Part shown: one piece after another, positions 18,644-26,393 of the stretch
How the letters are laid out: every line of letters begins with the position of its first letter
Numbering within the stretch: position 1 is the stretch's first letter
NCBI GenBank assembly: GCA_021779935.1
Contig: JAJXZT010000027.1
Span: 1-64,000, forward strand
Direction of reading: 5' to 3'
Source of the DNA: Acidobacteriota bacterium
Lineage (GTDB): Bacteria > Acidobacteriota > Terriglobia > Terriglobales > Acidobacteriaceae
DNA length: 64,000 nucleotides
Position numbers and translations under genes: made by a program
The notes under the pieces: generated by a model
Databases searched by the model: none
What the model saw: only the letters and a program-made list of their open reading frames with translations
Told to the model about the DNA's origin: nothing

Positions 18644-19366
18644 TTAGGAAGATGATCGCGGTCTTGATCCCGGATTTGAGTTGGAAGTTTCTTCTTCCTC
18701 CATTCGCGCACTCAGCCATGCCAGCAGAATGGCTCGCGTCCGGTTGGAGAGGTTGCTGAAGTGCAACCCGGCTTGCTCATTCCTTACCCAGAGGACAAGG
18801 CATGTCACATCAAATCGTTCGGCAGTGTTCGGTAATTCAAACCGTGCCCGCACGGTCGAACCTGTTGAGAGTGGCCCTTTGACTGCAATGGCCATTCCAC
18901 TGCTGCTTAGATTTGTGCTGCGCGCATAAATCGCGGGAATGTCCTTACCATCAAGATCGACAGGTATCGATAGACGGTGGCGGTAATAGCGACGCCGCTC
19001 CGCTTGAATCAGTCCGTAAGCGGCGCGGAAACACCGCAATGCGCGGTCGAGGCTGAGCGGTTTTTCGAGAAGGAAGTTTGCGCCCAGGTCGAATGCCTGC
19101 CGCATCGAGGTCGACTTGGTGACGACCGCAAAGAATATGGAAGACTTGCACGATGGTTCCGCGCGCAGCGTCTTGAGCAGGGCAGCCCCACCCGTGCCGG
19201 CATCGCAATCCACAACGATTGCCTCATACCGTCCAGTGGGTACGCGTCGAAGTGCATCTTCCGGCTCCGGGCACAGGTCCATCCCCAAACCTACTACCCC
19301 AAAAACCCGGCGGAGAAGCGCGACAGCGTCAGGATCGTTTGTGACGACCAGTGCGCGGACTTCCAT
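18644..19366 (-). CDS. Receiver-like domain fused to PilZ domain
   Basis: A 240-residue protein. Residues 1-115 look like a response-regulator receiver: an acidic patch at N10-D11, a likely phosphoacceptor D53 (or D55) in VVDCDAG, and K102 in EKP. Residues 123-225 are a PilZ domain with the c-di-GMP-binding RxxxR (R125-R129) and NxSxxG (N152-G157) motifs. It probably couples phosphorylation to c-di-GMP reading. The ATG at 19366 precedes the receiver strand MEVRALVV. It follows folK in the same direction. Confidence 0.85.
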   Translation of the reverse strand: MEVRALVVTNDPDAVALLRRVFGVVGLGMDLCPEPEDALRRVPTGRYEAIVVDCDAGTGGAALLKTLRAEPSCKSSIFFAVVTKSTSMRQAFDLGANFLLEKPLSLDRALRCFRAAYGLIQAERRRYYRHRLSIPVDLDGKDIPAIYARSTNLSSSGMAIAVKGPLSTGSTVRARFELPNTAERFDVTCLVLWVRNEQAGLHFSNLSNRTRAILLAWLSARMEEEETSNSNPGSRPRSSS

Positions 19367-19456
19367 TCCATCAATATAACCGCGATATTCCCGAACGGGG
19401 CGATGGAACTTTACATTATTTCGGTTTTTTCGACACAAAGCGGTTCCGGAGCCGAC

Positions 19457-19963
19457 CTATTGTTCCGAGTCGGGTGGCTTTCCCCACAGTCGCACTTCCG
19501 GGCCATTTTCCGGCAGAGATTGTAGCAGTTCGCGCACGGTCTTCCGGAAAACAGGATGGAGAGCATCGGGAGCTATTTCGGCGAGCGGCGCCAGGACAAA
19601 GCGACGCTCGCCGAGCGCGGGATGGGGAACTGTCAGCACTGGAGTCTCGATCGTCTCACCACCATATAGAAGAATGTCGATGTCAATGGTGCGCGGGCCC
19701 TTAAGGACGATTCGCCGCCGTCCCATCGACTGCTCTATGGCGAGCACTGCATCCAGCAGTGGACGGGGCGCCATCGTCGTTCGCAGAGCAACCGTGCAGT
19801 TCAGGAACCAGGGCTGGTCGAGATACTCCACAGGCTCCGTTTCGTAAAGCGAAGAGACAGCCACCACCGTTCCAGCTTTGGCGAGACGCTGGATGGCTTC
19901 GGCAATGGTCGCGGCACGATCACCGAGGTTCGATCCCAGCGATAGATAGCAGGTCGTCTCCAA
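19457..19963 (-). CDS. folK: 2-amino-4-hydroxy-6-hydroxymethyldihydropteridine pyrophosphokinase
   Basis: A 168-residue HPPK that pyrophosphorylates the pterin for dihydropteroate synthesis. SLGSNLGDR, FLNCTVAL, GPRTIDIDILLYGG and VPHPALGERRFVLAPL are the family motifs. The start is TTG, 8 bases after the stop of the upstream exported-protein gene on the same strand. folB and folP are not beside it. Confidence 0.94.
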   Translation of the reverse strand: METTCYLSLGSNLGDRAATIAEAIQRLAKAGTVVAVSSLYETEPVEYLDQPWFLNCTVALRTTMAPRPLLDAVLAIEQSMGRRRIVLKGPRTIDIDILLYGGETIETPVLTVPHPALGERRFVLAPLAEIAPDALHPVFRKTVRELLQSLPENGPEVRLWGKPPDSEQ

Positions 19964-19971
19964 GATCTTCG

Positions 19972-20511
19972 TTACTGCTTTCCTGCCGTGCGATGCGCGG
20001 CTGCCTGTACATAGGTACGGAATTCATCAGGATGGCCCGGAGGGGCAATCTCAAAAGTGAGGTGAACGGCGTTTTCACCAGTCTTCTCGTAGGTCAGCCG
20101 GTAACGGGGAGCGCCCGGCTGAAGGTCGCTCACGAAGAGAATCTTGTGGCCATCAGGACTGGCCGACACAGCGTAGTGAATGACGTGGCCTTCGTTGTCG
20201 AAGTAGATGGCCTTTGTGTCCGAACCTTCGCGGTAGACGATCGTCAGGTCGTCGTGCCGGAATGCCGGCCGATCCTTGGTCGCCGGATACTCAGCGAAAC
20301 TTGTTCGCATGAGGATTCGACCCTGGAGATCGGAGTGGAATGAAAATGCTCCGCTGCCCTGGCCGGGTGCGCCACCGCCATCGCCCGCCCAGCTTCCGGT
20401 GAGCGAGTCGAGCGCCTTCCATTCAGGTGGAATTGTTTGTGCGATTGCGCCTGTTGCGCACAACAGAACCGACACCACCAGGCCGGCGAGCAATGACTTT
20501 CTGGTTCGCAA
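19972..20511 (-). CDS. Exported lipocalin-like protein of unknown function
   Basis: A 179-residue protein. I chose the TTG at 20511 because GGAGG lies 7 bases upstream and the signal peptide MRTRKSLLAGLVVSVLLCATGAIAQ starts exactly there. A longer reading from 20697 would add 62 unrelated residues. The mature chain (LDSLTGSWAGDG, then RHDDLTIVYREGSD and HVIHYAVSASPDG) has the beta-strand spacing of small DUF1579/THAP4-like beta-barrels; this is a tentative fold guess. It precedes folK by 8 bases, probably by operon packing. Confidence 0.7.
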   Translation of the reverse strand: MRTRKSLLAGLVVSVLLCATGAIAQTIPPEWKALDSLTGSWAGDGGGAPGQGSGAFSFHSDLQGRILMRTSFAEYPATKDRPAFRHDDLTIVYREGSDTKAIYFDNEGHVIHYAVSASPDGHKILFVSDLQPGAPRYRLTYEKTGENAVHLTFEIAPPGHPDEFRTYVQAAAHRTAGKQ

Positions 20512-20789
20512 TCTGTTTCCTCCGAAGCACTTTTCGCGGCTGGTTTGGCAATGTGCGCAGGACATTCCTGGCCGGATGTGCGTAGCCAACATTATGACAT
20601 CGTGGTAAGAACCACGGTGTTTGCGGCATCTCGCGAAGGACGGAAAAGCACAACAGGTTGTGGATTTGGAACGATCGGAGGTCGAAGACACAACCAATTG
20701 GGTTTCGCCGTATGCCGTGAAACCGGCATGGAAAGCGGCTTTGAGAGCCGACCCTGTGGAAAACCCCGCATAAAATCTAGGAAAAACGC

Positions 20790-20817
20790 TTGTTTGAAGA
20801 AAAATGCCTGATATAAG
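20790..20817 (+). promoter_or_regulatory. Candidate promoter for the HU gene
   Basis: TTGTTT and TATAAG are separated by 16 bases in a locally A+T-rich stretch. The predicted start is close to 20824, just before the tandem repeat. Confidence 0.5.
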
Positions 20818-20830
20818 ATGGCCGCACTGG

Positions 20831-20854
20831 TACGCAGTGCGTTACGCAGTGCGT
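20831..20854 (+). repeat. Tandem 12-base repeat in the HU leader
   Basis: TACGCAGTGCGT occurs twice with no spacer. Each unit contains the odd palindrome ACGCA-G-TGCGT. An upstream GCACTG (20824-20829) can also pair with CAGTGC. It lies at the predicted transcript start and could be an operator or a leader hairpin. Confidence 0.75.
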
Positions 20855-20880
20855 GAGCAGATTCAAGGAGGATAATTCCA

Positions 20881-21177
20881 ATGGCAGCTGGCATGACAAA
20901 AACACAGCTCGTCCGCGCACTGGCGGAGAAGCTGGAAGTCAGCAACAAGCAGGCCGCAGCTTTCCTGGCGAACCTGTGTGAAGTCGCCATCAAAGAAACC
21001 AAGAAAAATGGCGTATTCGTTCTGCCGGGCCTTGGCCGTCTGAAGAAGTCGGCACGCAAGGCGCGCATGGGCCGTAACCCGCAGACGGGCGCACCGATCA
21101 AGATTCCTGCCAAGACCGTCGTGAAGTTCTACGTAGCGAAGGCCGTGAAGGACGCGATCGCTCCCCCGAAGAAGTAG
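20881..21177 (+). CDS. HU family nucleoid protein
   Basis: A 98-residue DNA-binding protein of the HU/IHF fold. TKTQLVRALAEKLEVSNKQAAAFL is the helical dimer part. LPGLGRLKKSARKARMGRNPQTG is the strand and DNA-binding arm region, with NPQTG matching the intercalating-proline loop. The C-terminus ends APPKK. The arm GLGRLKKSARKARMGRNP is the divergent type seen in Acidobacteriota and Planctomycetes rather than the enterobacterial GFGxFxxxxRxxRxGRNP. It is monocistronic with its own promoter and terminator. Confidence 0.92.
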   Translation: MAAGMTKTQLVRALAEKLEVSNKQAAAFLANLCEVAIKETKKNGVFVLPGLGRLKKSARKARMGRNPQTGAPIKIPAKTVVKFYVAKAVKDAIAPPKK

Positions 21178-21194
21178 GTACCCGCTTTCATGCG

Positions 21195-21220
21195 AAGACC
21201 GGCCGTGTGGCCGGTCTTTT
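21195..21220 (+). terminator. Intrinsic terminator after HU
   Basis: AAGACCGGCC and GGCCGGTCTT pair around GTGT, followed by TT. The stem can work on both strands and may also end the convergent Smr transcript. Confidence 0.85.
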
Positions 21221-21237
21221 GCTGTCTGTGGAAACTT

Positions 21238-21591
21238 TTAGAGCACGACGATGGTGATGCCGCGATTGCCTCGCCCGAGATCGCGGTCCTGCTTCAGCTC
21301 CGGCGCCTTCTTCAGCAGTTCCCAGGTTGCTTCGTTGGAAATGCGGAAATCTTCGCCGGGAATGAACTCGCGGATCATGCCGTTGCGTTTGTAGCGATCA
21401 AGCGATTTCCAGACTTCCATCCGCAAGCGTCCACCCACGCCGCTTGAACCGTAACCATGAATCAACTTGAGCAGTCCCGCGCCTTCATGCTTCCCGGCAA
21501 CCAGCGCGCGATCCAATCGCAGCAGGCCGACATTCACCGTTGGACGGCCATCTTCGAGGTTCACGATTTTCATCGCAAGCTGCATAGGCAT
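21238..21591 (-). CDS. Smr domain protein
   Basis: A 117-residue protein that is essentially one Smr (small MutS-related) domain. VNVGLLRLDRAL is the first strand and helix, LLKLIHGYGSSGVGGRLR is the signature HGxGxG loop, and the last strands are GMIREFIPGEDF. Smr domains are nucleases or nucleic-acid-binding modules, some of which cut mRNA on collided ribosomes. The usual LDLHG start motif is not conserved (VNVGL), so nuclease activity is uncertain. The start could be the ATG at 21591 or a nearby one. Confidence 0.75.
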   Translation of the reverse strand: MPMQLAMKIVNLEDGRPTVNVGLLRLDRALVAGKHEGAGLLKLIHGYGSSGVGGRLRMEVWKSLDRYKRNGMIREFIPGEDFRISNEATWELLKKAPELKQDRDLGRGNRGITIVVL

Positions 21592-21626
21592 TTCGAATCA
21601 TACCGCGCAGGCAAGATCTGGCCGTG

Positions 21627-21657
21627 AAAGAAAACGGCACGGCCGAAGCCGTGCCGC
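21627..21657 (-). terminator. Intrinsic terminator of the S9 peptidase gene
   Basis: On the minus strand GCGGCACGGC and GCCGTGCCGT pair around the stable tetraloop TTCG, followed by TTTCTTT. It lies 36 bases after the stop at 21693. Confidence 0.9.
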
Positions 21658-21692
21658 ATAAGAATCAGCAATCCTTCGTGTCATGCGCGAAG

Positions 21693-23954
21693 TTACTTCG
21701 CAGCGGAAGGCGGAACGAAATCGCTGATGAAGTGGCCAAGGATCTTATCGAAGAGATCCACGCGCGCGTCGCGGCCGGAGATGGCATGTGTCTTGCGCGG
21801 ATAGATCATCACCTCAAAATGCTTGCCTGCATTGATCATTGCGTTGATGAACTGAATCGAATTCTGCATGTGAACGTTATCGTCACTAGTGCCGTGAACC
21901 AGCAGCAGGTCCCCACTGAGGTTTCCGGCGGCATTCACGATCGACGTTCTCTTGTAGCCCTCGGGATTGTCCTTTGGCAGGCCCATGTAGCGCTCGGTGT
22001 AAATCGAGTCATAGTTGAGCCAGTTGGTCACGGGAGCGACGGCCACGCCCGCCTTGAACAAAGTGGAGTGAGTCATGGCCCACGCCGTCATGGAACCACC
22101 GTAGCTCCAGCCCCACCAGCCGAGGCGCGTGCGATCAAGCTGCGGAAACTCCGCCAGCGCCTGGTCGAGCGCGGTGATCTGATCGTGGAGTTCGAGCACC
22201 AGGTTGTTGTGGAAGGTCGCAAAAGCAAACTTCTCACCGCGATTCCACATGCCCCGGTTGTCCACCTTCAGCACGGCGAAGCCTTCATGCGCAAGAATCT
22301 GATCGAAGGCGTTCATCGTGCCGTAAGCGTCGCGCACTACCTGTCCGTGCGGACCGCCGTAAGGGTTCAGGATGAGCGGGAATTTACCGTTCACTTCCGC
22401 GGGCGCGCCCTGGCGCGGCAGGATGATGACACCGTACATTACGGTTCCGTCGTCCGCCTTGAAGTTCACGAACTTCGGCGTGATGGTGTCGTAGCCGTCG
22501 AACGTCGTCGAGTGCCAGATGGCGTGGCACATGCCGCCGGTCTGGCAGAGCTGCATGCTCGGCTGCACGGTCAGCGCGGAATAGTCATCCATGTAATAGC
22601 GCGTGGTCGAGGCCATGTCGACGCGGTGGACGCCCTCCTCCTTCGTCAACGGCCGCATGTCCGAGCCATCCAGCTTGATGGAGTAAAGCTGCTCCTGGCG
22701 CGGATCATCCTTGTTTGCCGTGAAGTACACCACGCCATCCTTCTCGTCCAAGCCACGCAGGCTGTTCATCTCGTACTCGCCCTTGTCGACCTGGTTGACC
22801 AGCTTGGCATCGCCGGCCAGCGGGTTTGCGTTGTCATAGCTATAGAGGTAGAGATGCGTGTGTCCGTCGCGCCAGCTCGGCCAGAGGAAGCGCGCCGAGT
22901 CCTTGAAGAAGTGCAGGCCGTCATTCAGCTCGATGTACTTGTCGTTGGTCTCGGTCAACACCAGCTTGGTGGCGCCGGTGTTCGTGTCGATGAAGTACAG
23001 GTCTTCGCGGTTCTGTTCGCGGTTCATCACCATGGCCCACGCGACACCGGGACGCAGCCAGCCGAAGCGCGGGATGTAGATGTCCGTGTCGGAGGTGAGG
23101 TTGATCCAGCGCGTTTTGCCCTTCAGGTCGGTGACGGCGAGCCGCACCGCCGGATTCGGCGTGCCCGGATTCGGATACTTTTCCCACGAGAGCGTTGGCG
23201 TCTGCGGAACCCAGTCAACGATCGGGTAGTTCGGGACCTGCGTCTCGTTCATCTGGAGGTAGAGAATCTGCTTCGAGTCCGGCGACCAGAAGTAATTCCT
23301 CCGCACGTCGAGTTCTTCGGAATACACCCAGTCGACTTCTCCGTTGAGGATGTTCGGGTCCGTTCCCTTCGTGAGCTGTTCCTGCTTGTCGCTCTTCGTC
23401 GAGTGGACGTAGAGATTATGTTCGTGAATGTATCCGAGGTATTCGCCATTGGGCGAAAACTGCGGATCGCCGCTTACGTCATTCGCCCGCGTGATCAGCT
23501 TGCCCGTGTTGGTGTTCAGATTGAAATACCAGAGATCGCCGTTGCGATTGAACAGGATTCCCTGGGAATCGGGCGCCCACTGATACGCCGCCACGCCGTA
23601 ACGGGCGCGGTTGTCGCGTGCCCGGTCGTCGGTCTTTCCGTTGGAAGACGGAGCCGTAAGCTCGGCAATTTTGTCGGCTGAGACCAGCACAGCTTCCTTG
23701 CCGGTGGCGGGATCGAGATAATAGAGCGCATCCTTCTGGCCCGGCGCGCCACGCTTCAGGAACGCGAGTTTACTTCCGTCGGGACTCCATTGCAGCGCCA
23801 TTGGCGCGGTGGATGCCATGACCGCGGGCGAGTACATTCCCTCGACCGTGTACTGTTTCTTTTCGGATGATTGGGCTGGAGCGCTCTGTTGTGCAACCAG
23901 AGCCAGGGGGATGAGCAGACAGATCAGTAGTAGACCTGACAAGTACCGTTTCAC
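21693..23954 (-). CDS. Exported S9 family prolyl peptidase (dipeptidyl peptidase IV type)
   Basis: A 753-residue serine peptidase with a signal peptide, an N-terminal beta-propeller (about 60-490) and a C-terminal alpha/beta hydrolase. The catalytic triad is S617 in GWWGWSYGG, D691 in HGTSDDNVH and H723 in RKTHAI. DPP-IV-type enzymes release Xaa-Pro dipeptides from peptide N-termini. The propeller includes the double-Glu region EELDVRR that anchors substrate amines. I chose the GTG at 23954, with AAGGAG 6 bases upstream, which starts the signal MKRYLSGLLLICLL. An ATG 15 bases upstream lacks a ribosome-binding site. Confidence 0.93.
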   Translation of the reverse strand: MKRYLSGLLLICLLIPLALVAQQSAPAQSSEKKQYTVEGMYSPAVMASTAPMALQWSPDGSKLAFLKRGAPGQKDALYYLDPATGKEAVLVSADKIAELTAPSSNGKTDDRARDNRARYGVAAYQWAPDSQGILFNRNGDLWYFNLNTNTGKLITRANDVSGDPQFSPNGEYLGYIHEHNLYVHSTKSDKQEQLTKGTDPNILNGEVDWVYSEELDVRRNYFWSPDSKQILYLQMNETQVPNYPIVDWVPQTPTLSWEKYPNPGTPNPAVRLAVTDLKGKTRWINLTSDTDIYIPRFGWLRPGVAWAMVMNREQNREDLYFIDTNTGATKLVLTETNDKYIELNDGLHFFKDSARFLWPSWRDGHTHLYLYSYDNANPLAGDAKLVNQVDKGEYEMNSLRGLDEKDGVVYFTANKDDPRQEQLYSIKLDGSDMRPLTKEEGVHRVDMASTTRYYMDDYSALTVQPSMQLCQTGGMCHAIWHSTTFDGYDTITPKFVNFKADDGTVMYGVIILPRQGAPAEVNGKFPLILNPYGGPHGQVVRDAYGTMNAFDQILAHEGFAVLKVDNRGMWNRGEKFAFATFHNNLVLELHDQITALDQALAEFPQLDRTRLGWWGWSYGGSMTAWAMTHSTLFKAGVAVAPVTNWLNYDSIYTERYMGLPKDNPEGYKRTSIVNAAGNLSGDLLLVHGTSDDNVHMQNSIQFINAMINAGKHFEVMIYPRKTHAISGRDARVDLFDKILGHFISDFVPPSAAK

Positions 23955-24179
23955 GGAATGCTCCTTCATCGAATTTAACGTCGCAACCAAACCCCGGGCG
24001 GTCATCGCTCGGCGATGCCAAACACGCGGTTCGAAAAACAACTGGGCGAGAGTGACAAGTGTATACGTGCATAGGGCCAGGAACGCAACCTGCAAACGAG
24101 CTGGACATTTCCCGGCTGGCACGAAGGGGACAGCGGATGCCGGCGCAGCGTGCTAAAATCAAGCATTCATCGGCCAATC

Positions 24180-25250
24180 ATGCATCCAGACCTTGAAAAA
24201 CTGATTCAGCTCCAAAAAGTGGACTCGGAGATTGCCAGCCTCACCGCCGAGATCAACGCGCTGCCGAAACATGTCAAGCAGATCGAGGCTAAGCTGGCGA
24301 AGGCGCAGGCTCGCGTGGAAAAGGCCAAAGCTGCCATCAAGGCAGACGAGGCGTCCAAACGCAGGCACGAGCAGGACATCCAGGCTCAGAACGACAAGAT
24401 CGCCAAGTTCCGCGAACAATCCTCCAGCGTCAAAACCAACGAACAGTACAAGGCTTTTCTCGGCGAGATTTCCTTTGCGGAAGTGGAGATCGGCAAGATT
24501 GAAGACAAGATCCTTGAGATCATGATGGCGGCCGATGCCCGCACTGCCGAACTCAAGGCCGCCGAAGCGGAGCTGAAAGCGGATATTGCCGAAGTCGAAC
24601 GGGAAAAAGCGGAAGCCCACGCGCGCACCGAAGTGATGTCCCGGCAGACCAAGGAACTCAATGGGCAGCGGGAAGGTCTGCGCAGCGGAGTCGATGAAAG
24701 TACCTTGCAACACTACGATCGCGTTCTCCGCGGGCGCGGGACCGCCATCGTACAGGCGATCGACCAGCGTTGCACCGGATGCCAGGTGCTGTTGCGTCCG
24801 CAGGTTTACAACGACATCATTTCCGGTAACGTCGTCTACTCCTGCGAAACATGCAGCCGCTTGCTCTACTTTGTTCCCGACGAGGAGGCCATTGCAAAAG
24901 CCGCCGAGGAGGCCGCCGCACTGGCGCACAGTTCGGAACATGCCTGGATGTTTGTCCCCGGCATCGGCGAGGGTGGCGTGTTTGCCGTCTTCGCCAACAG
25001 TAAGGGCAACGCCAGCATGAAGAGTTATGACGCGCTGACGGGTGTGTTCCTGGAGAAGCGCGTGGAGAAGAACGCGAATTATCAGCGCGCGTTTGCCGAA
25101 CAACTGCGCGAAGCGCGCAACCTCTTCGTCGACGAAGCAAACCTCGAAGAGATGTACAAAGAGCAGCTTCCTCCGGAAATTCTGCAGGACCTGCAACACC
25201 AGCTTCCGGAACGACCGGCGAATCCACAGGCCACCTCTCCGGCGGAATAG
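24180..25250 (+). CDS. Coiled-coil C4 zinc-ribbon protein (CdsZ/DUF164-like)
   Basis: A 356-residue protein. Residues 1 to about 175 are a long antiparallel coiled coil (LQKVDSEIASLTAEIN and following heptads). A zinc ribbon follows, with Cys pairs in RCTGCQVLL and SCETCSRLLYF (about 200-235). Bacterial relatives of about 240 residues stop here. This one has roughly 110 further residues with a WMFVPGIGEGGVFAVF segment. The family is proposed to act with NIF3-like or RNase HI proteins, but its role is unclear. It is divergent from the S9 peptidase, and a TPR gene begins 17 bases downstream. Confidence 0.8.
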   Translation: MHPDLEKLIQLQKVDSEIASLTAEINALPKHVKQIEAKLAKAQARVEKAKAAIKADEASKRRHEQDIQAQNDKIAKFREQSSSVKTNEQYKAFLGEISFAEVEIGKIEDKILEIMMAADARTAELKAAEAELKADIAEVEREKAEAHARTEVMSRQTKELNGQREGLRSGVDESTLQHYDRVLRGRGTAIVQAIDQRCTGCQVLLRPQVYNDIISGNVVYSCETCSRLLYFVPDEEAIAKAAEEAAALAHSSEHAWMFVPGIGEGGVFAVFANSKGNASMKSYDALTGVFLEKRVEKNANYQRAFAEQLREARNLFVDEANLEEMYKEQLPPEILQDLQHQLPERPANPQATSPAE

Positions 25251-25267
25251 CCGGGGCCGGAGTATCC

Positions 25268-26350
25268 ATGTTCTCGCGTCGTGCGCTGGCCCGCCTCCTT
25301 ATCGCGCTGACCTTCCTTTCCTGTGCTGCCAGCCTCTCCTTTAGCCAAACCACGGTAGACATGCGGGTCACGCTCGAATGGAGCCGCGGCCGGGGACCGC
25401 ATGATGCCGGAATGCCGGGCGTCGCCAACCGTGGAAGCAGCATTGGTGAGTCACACGGAATGGATGCAGCCACCAGCCGGCAGATCACCATACGCGTCAT
25501 CTCCGATAGCGGCCAGACCATCGCCGAGGCATCTCCGGACACGCAAGGCGCCGCGACATTCACCGTCACTGGGCAGGTCGTTTCCGACAAGGGAAACCGT
25601 TTCTATCCCGTGTATCGCATTCGCGTCTTCGGCTCCAATATCGACGAAGCATGGGCCGACAATGTGCAGCCCGGACTTGGCGACCGCATGGTGACGATTC
25701 GTATTCACGCCAAGGGCGAGAAGCCGGCGGACACCGGCAAGGGCGGGGCGATGATTTCCGCCGCAACGCTGGCCGTGCCGCCGAAGGCCGAAAAAGAGTT
25801 CGACAAGGGAAACCAGGCTCTTGCCGACGGAAAACTTCCGGAAGCTCGCAAGCACTTTGAGACGGCCATCGCGCTCTACCCGCAATACGACACCGCTTAC
25901 AACAACCTCGGTGTCACGCTGATGAAGTCCGGCGATGCTGTAGCGGGCAAGCAGGCATTTGAGAAAGCGCTCGCCGTCAATGACAAGTTTGCGCGCGCCT
26001 ACGTCAACCTGGCGCGCATTGCCATGCAGGAGAAGTCATACGCGGAGGCTTCCGCGCTGCTCAAGAAAGCGGTCTCGTCGGAGCCGCTCAATGCAGAAGC
26101 GCTCTCCATGCTGGCGCAGGCCAGCTATCTCACCGGCGATTACGCTGTCGCCGTCGAAAGCGCGCGCAGGATGCACGACGTACCGCACCCGGGGCTTGCC
26201 CTTGGACACTTTGCCGCTGCCGGTTCGCTGGAGAAGCTCAATCGCCCGGCAGAGGCCGTCGTCGAGTACAAGCTCTTTCTTCAGGAAGCTCCGCAGAGCC
26301 CCCTTGCGGAAGACGCCCGGCAGGCAATCACGCGGTTGCAGCCGCAATAA
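25268..26350 (+). CDS. Exported TPR protein
   Basis: A 360-residue protein with a signal peptide (1 to about 27, ending LSFSQ). A beta-rich domain covers about 30-155 (VDMRVTLEWSRGRG, FYPVYRIRVFGSN). At least four TPR-like helix pairs follow from 170 to the end (AEKEFDKGNQALADGKLPEARKHF and repeats). TPRs mediate protein contacts; partners are unknown. It starts 17 bases after the zinc-ribbon gene and probably shares its transcript. The next gene begins 43 bases on. Confidence 0.8.
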   Translation: MFSRRALARLLIALTFLSCAASLSFSQTTVDMRVTLEWSRGRGPHDAGMPGVANRGSSIGESHGMDAATSRQITIRVISDSGQTIAEASPDTQGAATFTVTGQVVSDKGNRFYPVYRIRVFGSNIDEAWADNVQPGLGDRMVTIRIHAKGEKPADTGKGGAMISAATLAVPPKAEKEFDKGNQALADGKLPEARKHFETAIALYPQYDTAYNNLGVTLMKSGDAVAGKQAFEKALAVNDKFARAYVNLARIAMQEKSYAEASALLKKAVSSEPLNAEALSMLAQASYLTGDYAVAVESARRMHDVPHPGLALGHFAAAGSLEKLNRPAEAVVEYKLFLQEAPQSPLAEDARQAITRLQPQ

Positions 26351-26393
26351 TCTCCATCCACCCTCGGGAGTGTCATCCCGCTACAATCGAACT

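Larger units (their letters stand above)
20512..20880. other. Divergent intergenic region between exported-protein gene and HU
   Basis: About 370 bases without a convincing gene. It carries the HU promoter, a tandem 12-base repeat and the HU ribosome-binding site (AAGGAGG, 20865-20871). The part from 20640 to 20790 holds nothing I recognise. Confidence 0.6.

Noticed and set aside
21624-23681. A 685-codon plus-strand open frame opposite the S9 peptidase.
   Set aside because: It mirrors the codon pattern of the real gene, has an Arg/His/Val-biased composition, no recognisable domain and no ribosome-binding site.
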